From the NCBI GenBank assembly GCA_007117775.1, contig SKFX01000201.1, positions 1 through 12,424 of the forward strand: a DNA stretch of 12,424 nt. Direction: 5' to 3'. This stretch comes from Ilumatobacteraceae bacterium (GTDB lineage: Bacteria > Actinomycetota > Acidimicrobiia > Acidimicrobiales > Ilumatobacteraceae). Made by a program: the position numbers and the translations under genes. This document shows, piece after piece, positions 7,542 to 12,424 of the stretch. The notes under the pieces are model-generated. The model was not told the DNA's origin and did not search any database. It worked only from the letters and a program-made list of their open reading frames with translations. Numbering within the stretch: position 1 is the first letter of the stretch; every line of letters begins with the position of its first letter.

Positions 7542-7572
7542 CACAGCGCTCCGACGGTCGAGGCGACTGCGA

Positions 7573-8346
7573 TCAGTGCCGAAAGTCGCTGATCTCGATC
7601 AGTGCCGACGTGAAGTCAGCGACCGCGCCCTCGAAGAGCTCCTGGCCGCGCGCCGCGGTCGCCGATGTCGGATCGCCGATCACCCCGGATGCCCCGAAAT
7701 CATTGGACAGCCATCCGAACACAACCCGCCCACCGAAGCGAACATGGTCATTGGCGGCCAAATGCTCCGGCACGGCGCGCGCCGCCTGGGACATCTCCAC
7801 CGAATCGGGCTCCAGGTAGAGCATCAGCGACGTCTCATCGACCCCGGCGTGGATGCCCATCCCCAGTTCGTCACCTCCCGATGCACCGCCTTGATCGACG
7901 GGCATGGCCGGATGGGCCAGAAAGGTCAGCAGACCGTGCTTCAACCGGATCTCACGCAACGCCACAGCCAACAGCGCGGAATTGCCACCGTGGCCGTTGA
8001 ACAGCACCAGGCGACGACACTTCGTCGCCGCCACCGACGCTGCGAGTTCCTCGAGCATCGCCAGCATCGTCGTTGGCGACAGCCAGATCGTGCCCGGCGC
8101 CCAGGCGTGTTCATTGGACTTGGAGTAGGCGATCGATGGCAACAACCACAGATCCAGTTCATCGCCGGCTGCGTCGACGGCAGCAGTGGCCACACGCTCG
8201 GCGATCACGAGATCGGTGTCGAGTGGCAGGTGCGGGCCATGCTGTTCGATGGCTCCGATCGCCACGATGGCGATACTGTCGGGGCCGATGCGTTCAGCAA
8301 CCTCCGGACCGCGCAGGTTCGCCCAACGTCGTGGTATTCGGGTCAC
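7573..8346 (-). CDS. creatininase-family amidohydrolase
   Basis: This 257-residue protein belongs to the creatininase family, whose known members open the creatinine ring or hydrolyse other amides (ArfB in F420/riboflavin-type synthesis, MftE in mycofactocin maturation). The metal-site motifs are clear: GAIEQHGPHLPLDTD (31-45) with E34, H36 and D45 in the places known for Pseudomonas creatininase; NGHGGN (117-122) with H119; and HAGVDETS (166-173) with E171. The length matches the family (about 240-270). The GTG at 8346 is the start: a -10 box lies 6 nt upstream and no ribosome site is seen. It is cytoplasmic, with no signal peptide. It is divergent from the FAD oxidoreductase (15 bp between starts) and convergent with the ABC importer. 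Without an MftA-like peptide or other mycofactocin genes in view, MftE is unlikely. Creatinine or another cyclic amide is possible. Confidence 0.92.
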   Translation of the reverse strand: MTRIPRRWANLRGPEVAERIGPDSIAIVAIGAIEQHGPHLPLDTDLVIAERVATAAVDAAGDELDLWLLPSIAYSKSNEHAWAPGTIWLSPTTMLAMLEELAASVAATKCRRLVLFNGHGGNSALLAVALREIRLKHGLLTFLAHPAMPVDQGGASGGDELGMGIHAGVDETSLMLYLEPDSVEMSQAARAVPEHLAANDHVRFGGRVVFGWLSNDFGASGVIGDPTSATAARGQELFEGAVADFTSALIEISDFRH

Positions 8347-8352
8347 GAGTGC

Positions 8353-8358
8353 ACCCTA
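8353..8358 (-). promoter_or_regulatory. -10 box for leaderless start of the creatininase gene
   Basis: TAGGGT on the minus strand is followed by gcactc and the GTG at 8346-8344, the same 6-nt spacing as at three other genes here. Its -35 region would fall inside the first codons of the divergent oxidoreductase. Confidence 0.6.
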
Positions 8359-8361
8359 GCG

Positions 8362-9969
8362 ATGATGGATGATGCTGAGGTGTCCGACGTGTTCGCCCCG
8401 ACCCCCGAAAGCCCGATGCCCGCTGGCCCGTCCAGCGACAGCTACGACGCCATCATCATCGGAGCCGGCCACAATGGGCTGATCTGCGCTGCGTATCTGG
8501 CCAGGGCGGGTGTGCGGGTGCTCCTGCTCGAGGCACGCACCCAAGTCGGCGGCACGGCGGCATCAGAACCGTTCGGCTCAGCGGTGGTCAATATCTGCAA
8601 CTGTGACCATCTGACACTGCGGACCACACCGGTCATCGACGAACTCGGCCTCAGCGACCACGGCCTGGCCTACGTCGATGTCGAGCCATCCCAGATCAAT
8701 CTCTCATGGTCATCGGGCGGAGCCTGGGACCACTATCACGATGTCGATCGCACGATCGACGAACTGCGACGCGTCCACCCTGGCGAGGTCGACGGGTACC
8801 GGCGTTACATCAACGCCGCCCGACCGATCGCCGAGCTGGTACTGCGGGCTGCGAACGAGGTGCCGACACGGCGGGCCCTGATGCGAACCGCTCTGCGCCA
8901 GCGCCTCGCCGGTGTGCCCAATCTCCTGAGATGGAGTCGACGCAGCGCGGCTGACATCCTGCGATCATTCTTCACCCATGAGTCGCTGAGCGCCACCGCG
9001 GCGGTGACCGGCCCGATGGTGTGGGGCATCAGTCCGGAGTTCCCCGGAACCGGCCTCGGAGCACTCACCCATGCCATCCGACATGTCGGCCGGGTCGGCC
9101 GACCCATCGGCGGCTCGGGGGCGGTCACCGACACCGTCTGCGCGTCGTTCCTCGCCGCCGGCGGCGAACTGCGCACCTCGTCGATGGTCGATCGCATCAT
9201 CTGCGATGGCCGATCGGTCCGCGGTGTCGCACTGCGCGATGGCACCACCATCGAGGCTCCGGTGGTCATCTCGGCCTGCGATCCGCGCCGCACCCTGGTG
9301 GAGTGGTTGCAGACGCCTCCAGTGAGCGCAGCCGGCCTCATCGAACGTTGGCGGACCAAACAGCCCCAGGAGGGCTACGAGTCGAAGATCGATGCCATCA
9401 TCTCAGAGGTGCCCCATCTGCGCGATGGTGGCCGCCAGCCCGGCCCGACGACGGTGGTGGCGCCGGATCTCGTCGAGATCGATCGCGGATTCCACCTCAT
9501 CGCCGAGGGTCGAATCCTCGAACGCCCCGCGCTGTTGGTGAATATCCCGACCATCGCCGACACCACCATGCGCACACCCGAGGGTCATCATGTGCTGAGC
9601 ATCGAGGCACTGTTCACGCCGTATCGCTTCCATGAGCGCTGGGATCAGACCCGTGAACCCGAGCGCTGGTTGGAGATCGCGTCGGAACTCTTCGAAGAAC
9701 CACTCCTGGATCACATCGTGACGTGGCGGGCCGTGACACCAGACCGCTACGAACGCGACTTCCACCTGCCCGCGGGGCATGCCACCAGCTTCGCTGGTGG
9801 GCCCCTCGCCGTGTTCGCCTCGCCCGACCCCGAACTCACCGCGTATGAGACCATGATCCCCGGACTGTTCCTCACCGGCGCTGCGACGTTTCCGGGTGCC
9901 GGAGTCTGGGGCGCCAGTGGCCGCAACTGCGCCGCGGTGGTGCTCGGGTCCGACCGACTCGACGCCTGA
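8362..9969 (+). CDS. FAD-dependent oxidoreductase, phytoene-dehydrogenase-like (PYROXD2/CrtI-type)
   Basis: This protein of about 535 residues has the amino-oxidase/phytoene-desaturase architecture. The N-terminal Rossmann fold holds the dinucleotide loop IIIGAGHNGL (31-40), with acidic E57 at the end of strand 2 (VLLLEA) and the GG motif QVGGTAASEPF just after it. The C-terminal FAD motif is GLFLTGAATFPGAGVWGASGRNCAAVVL (residues about 502-529; quoted in part for position). The body (RHVGRVGRPIGGSGAVTD region) matches the phytoene-dehydrogenase-like group that includes human PYROXD2. Most such bacterial proteins have no known substrate. The start is uncertain: ATG 8362 or 8365, or GTG 8380, all before the conserved fold. 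The frame runs open much further upstream, but that stretch is antisense to creatininase. No ribosome site or good promoter is evident. No carotenoid genes lie nearby, so pigment synthesis is not supported. Confidence 0.9.
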   Translation: MMDDAEVSDVFAPTPESPMPAGPSSDSYDAIIIGAGHNGLICAAYLARAGVRVLLLEARTQVGGTAASEPFGSAVVNICNCDHLTLRTTPVIDELGLSDHGLAYVDVEPSQINLSWSSGGAWDHYHDVDRTIDELRRVHPGEVDGYRRYINAARPIAELVLRAANEVPTRRALMRTALRQRLAGVPNLLRWSRRSAADILRSFFTHESLSATAAVTGPMVWGISPEFPGTGLGALTHAIRHVGRVGRPIGGSGAVTDTVCASFLAAGGELRTSSMVDRIICDGRSVRGVALRDGTTIEAPVVISACDPRRTLVEWLQTPPVSAAGLIERWRTKQPQEGYESKIDAIISEVPHLRDGGRQPGPTTVVAPDLVEIDRGFHLIAEGRILERPALLVNIPTIADTTMRTPEGHHVLSIEALFTPYRFHERWDQTREPERWLEIASELFEEPLLDHIVTWRAVTPDRYERDFHLPAGHATSFAGGPLAVFASPDPELTAYETMIPGLFLTGAATFPGAGVWGASGRNCAAVVLGSDRLDA

Positions 9970-10005
9970 AGCGGTCCACGGCCCGGCGAACGGGAATGAG
10001 GGGCC

Positions 10006-10011
10006 TAGATT
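10006..10011 (+). promoter_or_regulatory. -10 box of the M50 protease gene
   Basis: TAGATT fits TANNNT. It is 5 nt before an in-frame TTG (10017) and 17 nt before the ATG at 10029. A transcript starting near 10018 would therefore either be leaderless from a non-standard codon or carry a leader of about 11 nt. Confidence 0.45.
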
Positions 10012-10028
10012 GAGGGTTGGATCAAGAG

Positions 10029-11111
10029 ATGTTCACAGGATCGCTTCGCCTCGGCAGATGGGCCGGTATCTCGGTCAATGCCCACTGGAGTGTGCTGTTG
10101 ATCGCCGTCATCTTGGGAGTCGGCCTCGCCGACAACCTCTCGTGGCCGGTGGCTGCGATCGGCGTGATCGCCTTCTTGGCTTCGATCCTCGCCCACGAGT
10201 TCGGCCATGCGCTGACCGCCCGGCACTACGGCGTGCAGACGCGCTCGATCGAGTTATGGGCCCTCGGCGGTGTCGCCCGACTCGATCGCGAGTCCCCGAC
10301 ACCGCGTGCCGAAGGGGTCATTGCGGCGGCCGGACCGATGGTGAGTGCCTCGATCGCCGTCACGGCACTCGTGGCATGGTCATGGCTGGTGACGACACCG
10401 CTCGATGCGAATCTGGTGTCGATGATCGGCTGGTTGGGCCTTGTCAACGGCATCCTCGCCGTCTTCAACCTCTTGCCGGGCGCCCCGCTCGATGGTGGTC
10501 GCATCGTGCGAGCCGTCCGCTGGGGACGCCATGGTGACCGCTACCGGGCGTCGCGCGAGGCGGCACGAGCGGGCAATCTCCTCGGTTGGGCACTGGCCGG
10601 TTTCGGTCTCTGGTTGACGCTCTCGGGCGGGCCGGGTTTGTTCCTGGTCATCACCGGCGCCTTCATCGCCATGACGGCTCGCGCCGAGCAGGTGACCGCT
10701 GGCCTCCTGGCGCGCCTTGCGGGAACCAGCGTCGGTGACCTCACCTGGTTCGGATTGGCCTATGCGGGACCCTCGACCGATGCCGCGACCATGCTCTGGG
10801 AGCGTCAGCGACTCGGCAATGCCGGGGCGGTCGTCGTCACCGACGAACACGGCACACCCCAAGGAATCGTGCTCGAGCAGGATCTGTGGCAGATCCCCGA
10901 GGAGCGCCGCGGTCATGTGACGCTGCCCGAGGTGATGTCACCGCTCACCGAAGAGATCCACGCCTCACTCGATGACGACCTCTCCTCGGTGCTGGTGCGG
11001 ATGGACCCGCGCCGCCCGGTGGTCACGGTCTGGGACGCTGAGCGACTCATCGGAGTCATCCCCCCAGAGACGCTCACCCACCGATTGCGCAGCGCACAGT
11101 TGGCGACCTGA
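10029..11111 (+). CDS. M50-family site-2 protease (Rip3/SpoIVFB-like) with CBS-like C-terminus
   Basis: This is an integral-membrane zinc metalloprotease of about 360 residues. Such enzymes cut substrates within the bilayer, often anti-sigma factors or signalling proteins. The zinc motif HEFGH lies at 56-60 in a hydrophobic segment (41-65). The third ligand is D155 in NLLPGAPLDGGR (147-158). Hydrophobic segments are also near 20-34, 97-121, 130-150 and 186-218. LGRWAGISVNAHWSV (8-22) matches the usual N-terminus. Residues about 235-350 (VTDEHGTPQGIVLEQDL, MSPLTEEI, LIGVIPPETL) look like a degenerate CBS pair, as in mycobacterial Rip3. ATG 10029 is preferred; TTG 10017 would add four residues (MDQE). 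It is convergent with the phosphoribosyltransferase (22 bp gap, no strong hairpin). Its substrate is unknown and it has no visible link to the importer. Confidence 0.92.
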   Translation: MFTGSLRLGRWAGISVNAHWSVLLIAVILGVGLADNLSWPVAAIGVIAFLASILAHEFGHALTARHYGVQTRSIELWALGGVARLDRESPTPRAEGVIAAAGPMVSASIAVTALVAWSWLVTTPLDANLVSMIGWLGLVNGILAVFNLLPGAPLDGGRIVRAVRWGRHGDRYRASREAARAGNLLGWALAGFGLWLTLSGGPGLFLVITGAFIAMTARAEQVTAGLLARLAGTSVGDLTWFGLAYAGPSTDAATMLWERQRLGNAGAVVVTDEHGTPQGIVLEQDLWQIPEERRGHVTLPEVMSPLTEEIHASLDDDLSSVLVRMDPRRPVVTVWDAERLIGVIPPETLTHRLRSAQLAT

Positions 11112-11133
11112 AGCCGGGTCGATCAGGAGCCGA

Positions 11134-11631
11134 TCAGGCGTCGAGCACGACGTGGTCGCGATCGATCACCGGTGGCTGATCGCTCCACGGGAAGTTGATC
11201 CACAGATCCGTCTTGCGCCAGACGTACTCGCACTGGATCAACGAATGCGATTTCTCATACAGCACGGCGGTGCGGACCTCGGCCACTTTGCCGGCACAGA
11301 ATGCCTGCACGCTCTCGAGGGTGCGGCCGGTATCGGCGACATCGTCGGCGATGAGGATACGGGCATCGTGGAGATCCACGAAATCCGGGGCCGGGGGCAG
11401 GATCTGGGGCACTTCGAGGCGCTCGTCGACACCGGTGTAGAACTCGACGTTCATCGTGTAGGTGTTCTTGACCCCCATCGCATACCCGAGTGCACCACCG
11501 ATGAGCAGGCCACCCCGGGCAATCGACAGGATCATGTCGGGGTCATACCCGTCATCGGCGATCATCTGCGCCAGTTCGCGCGATGCAACGCCGAACATCT
11601 CCCAGGTCAGAATCTCGCGTTCTGTCGTCAC
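11134..11631 (-). CDS. purine-type phosphoribosyltransferase
   Basis: A type I phosphoribosyltransferase of 165 residues from the GTG at 11631. It would join a free base to PRPP in nucleotide salvage, in the cytoplasm. The PRPP-binding loop ILIADDVADTGRTL (92-105) has the two acidic residues and the TGRT phosphate loop. SIARGGLLIGGALGY (36-50) is the pyrophosphate-binding ARGG loop. INFPW (145-149) near the C-terminus resembles the base-stacking aromatic region of xanthine/hypoxanthine enzymes. A longer reading from GTG 11652 adds seven residues. The shorter start is preferred because a TAGTCT -10 box lies 7 nt upstream of it and would overlap the longer coding sequence. Base specificity (guanine, hypoxanthine or xanthine) cannot be told. 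A PyrR- or ComF-like role is less likely. Confidence 0.9.
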   Translation of the reverse strand: MTTEREILTWEMFGVASRELAQMIADDGYDPDMILSIARGGLLIGGALGYAMGVKNTYTMNVEFYTGVDERLEVPQILPPAPDFVDLHDARILIADDVADTGRTLESVQAFCAGKVAEVRTAVLYEKSHSLIQCEYVWRKTDLWINFPWSDQPPVIDRDHVVLDA

Positions 11632-11638
11632 ACACCGC

Positions 11639-11644
11639 AGACTA
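11639..11644 (-). promoter_or_regulatory. -10 box for leaderless start of the phosphoribosyltransferase gene
   Basis: TAGTCT on the minus strand is 7 nt before the GTG at 11631-11629. It lies inside the longer possible reading from 11652, which argues for the shorter protein. Confidence 0.5.
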
Positions 11645-11652
11645 GTTCGCAC

Positions 11653-11883
11653 ACCCTTGTCACCACATCATGGACTCCTTCGCACACCACTGATCCGACC
11701 ATCGCGACCGAGCCGCTTGGATGCCATGGGCACAGCCTTGTCCGATGTTGGTAGGCCGCTGCATTTGCGCAGCGCGTGCAACGCAGCCGAGGGCAGCACT
11801 GTCGGCGCCGTAGGCGACGTTCCCGTTCCGCTGTCTGCTGTCGTGATTCAACCGGAAGCTCCATGGCAGTTGTGCGGCGTGCT
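11653..11883. other. intergenic stretch without a recognisable gene
   Basis: This divergent gap between the phosphoribosyltransferase and VOC genes holds no open frame that looks coding. One small hairpin (CGCTGC 11757-11762 with GCAGCG 11769-11774, 6-nt loop) is visible. Short open frames on both strands here are rich in Arg/Ser or lack any family motif. It could be old coding sequence that decayed, or simply spacer. Confidence 0.5.
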
Positions 11884-11901
11884 CTCCTGTGGGCGCAGGA
11901 G
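11884..11901. repeat. palindrome upstream of the VOC gene, possible operator
   Basis: CTCCTG (11884-11889) and CAGGAG (11896-11901) are exact inverted copies 6 nt apart. The site lies where the -35 element and spacer of the VOC promoter would be, ending 8 nt before the -10 box. That is a plausible repressor site, but the arms are short. Confidence 0.35.
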
Positions 11902-11909
11902 CTTGTGCC

Positions 11910-11915
11910 TAGGCT
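11910..11915 (+). promoter_or_regulatory. -10 box for leaderless start of the VOC gene
   Basis: TAGGCT is followed by cacggt and the ATG at 11922. The nine bases TAGGCTCAC and the distance to ATG are identical to those at the phosphodiesterase gene. No Shine-Dalgarno site is present. Confidence 0.65.
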
Positions 11916-11921
11916 CACGGT

Positions 11922-12329
11922 ATGCGTCCGAAGCTGTCCGTCGTCACCCTCGGTGTCCGCGATCTCGGCCGCGCTCGCAGCTTCTACGAGGCGCTCGGCT
12001 GGTCGTCTATCCCTGCTGAGCCCGGTAGCAATATCAGTTTCTTCGAGCTCGACGGCGCCGTCCTTGCGCTGTACGGCTGGGACGATCTGGCTGCCGACGC
12101 CGGGCTACCGACGGTTCCGCAGGTCCCCGGGTTCCGCGGCATCACGCTGGCGCACAACGAGCCATCCGAGGCGGACGTCGACCGTGCGTACGAGCGCTTC
12201 CTCACCGCAGGGGCGGCCGTCGTGAAGCATCCCGCAGCCACCGACTGGGGTGGATACTCGGGGTACGTCGCCGATCCTGACGGGCACCTCTGGGAGCTCG
12301 CGTACAACCCGTTCGACGACTGGACCTGA
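11922..12329 (+). CDS. VOC-superfamily (glyoxalase/bleomycin-resistance fold) protein
   Basis: This 135-residue protein is a single VOC unit of two beta-alpha-beta-beta-beta modules. LSVVTLGVRDLGRARSFYEALGW (5-27, in part) is the classic opening, followed by FFELDGAVLALY (40-51). The second module runs from GITLAHN (73-79) to YSGYVADPDGHLWELAYNP (112-130), with the DPDGHLWEL signature and E125 at the usual last metal-ligand place. The first module has Thr at position 9 where metal-dependent glyoxalases carry His, so the metal site may be incomplete. Members range from glyoxalases and dioxygenases to drug-binding resistance proteins, and the role here is open. The ATG is fixed by a leaderless -10 box. 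The last 95 bases of the window hold no gene, only a weak hairpin (GGCAC 12394-12398 with GTGCC 12405-12409). Confidence 0.9.
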   Translation: MRPKLSVVTLGVRDLGRARSFYEALGWSSIPAEPGSNISFFELDGAVLALYGWDDLAADAGLPTVPQVPGFRGITLAHNEPSEADVDRAYERFLTAGAAVVKHPAATDWGGYSGYVADPDGHLWELAYNPFDDWT

Positions 12330-12424
12330 GCTCGCATCGGCAGTCGTCGAGAGCGGAGGTTCTCCACGGCACTCCAGCGGGGACTTCTCGGCAGGCACCT
12401 GTGCGTGCCGGCTCACGCGATGCC

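Noticed and set aside
7537..8361. N-terminal third of an 810-codon plus-strand frame continuous with the FAD oxidoreductase
   Set aside because: It is antisense to a creatininase gene with intact metal-site motifs, has a low-complexity Arg-rich translation, and the oxidoreductase fold begins only after 8362.
10972..11754. 260-codon plus-strand frame spanning the protease end and the phosphoribosyltransferase
   Set aside because: It is antisense to the phosphoribosyltransferase, which has an intact PRPP loop, and overlaps the protease reading frame.
11660..11851. 63-codon minus-strand frame in the divergent gap
   Set aside because: There is no ribosome site, leaderless box or recognisable motif, so it was treated as chance.
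1..12424. Defence island, prophage, transposon or CRISPR array
   Set aside because: No transposase, integrase, terminase, nuclease-helicase set, target-site duplication or regularly spaced direct repeats was seen anywhere in the window.

Overview
The window is high-GC bacterial DNA that most likely comes from an actinobacterium. Codon third positions are G/C rich. The lipoprotein has the acidic CGGDDD-type linker common in that phylum. Many genes appear leaderless, with a TANNNT -10 box only 6-7 nt before the start codon. The class cannot be fixed from sequence alone; an Acidimicrobiia-like lineage is a guess. Twelve protein genes are supported and cover most of the window. No rRNA, tRNA, CRISPR array, insertion sequence or phage gene was seen.

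Layout: (1) 1-879 (+) is the C-terminal part of a gamma-glutamyltransferase-family protein cut by the window edge. (2) 888-3444 (-) holds a cytosine-deaminase-like amidohydrolase followed by a luciferase-like flavin monooxygenase (LLM). (3) 3528-4379 (+) is a calcineurin-like phosphodiesterase with its own leaderless promoter, divergent from the amidohydrolase. (4) 4501-7402 (+) is a complete ABC importer operon: ATPase, permease (ATGA overlap) and lipoprotein binding protein of the NMT1/THI5-SsuA type. (5) 7403-7572 is a gap between convergent genes with four inverted repeats, read as terminators. (6) 7573-8346 (-) is a creatininase-family amidohydrolase, head to head (15 bp apart) with (7) 8362-9969 (+), a phytoene-dehydrogenase-like FAD oxidoreductase. 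(8) 10029-11111 (+) is an M50 site-2-protease-family membrane protein with a CBS-like C-terminus. (9) 11134-11631 (-) is a purine-type phosphoribosyltransferase. (10) 11922-12329 (+) is a small VOC/glyoxalase-fold protein.

How the genes may fit together (inference): an importer of the family that handles sulfonates, taurine or pyrimidine precursors sits among two ring-opening or deaminating amidohydrolases of different folds, an LLM flavin monooxygenase, an FAD oxidoreductase and a gamma-glutamyl hydrolase/transferase. This could be a salvage or catabolic island for a small nitrogen heterocycle or amide (pyrimidine-, hydantoin- or creatinine-like), but the substrate is not readable from sequence. 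The protease, phosphoribosyltransferase and VOC genes look like unrelated housekeeping or accessory neighbours.

Regulatory grammar is the most regular non-coding signal. Five gene starts have TAG(G/T)NT exactly 6 or 7 nt ahead of ATG/GTG and no Shine-Dalgarno site. Genes internal to transcription units (monooxygenase, permease, binding protein) and the leadered ATPase gene carry clear GGAGG-type sites.
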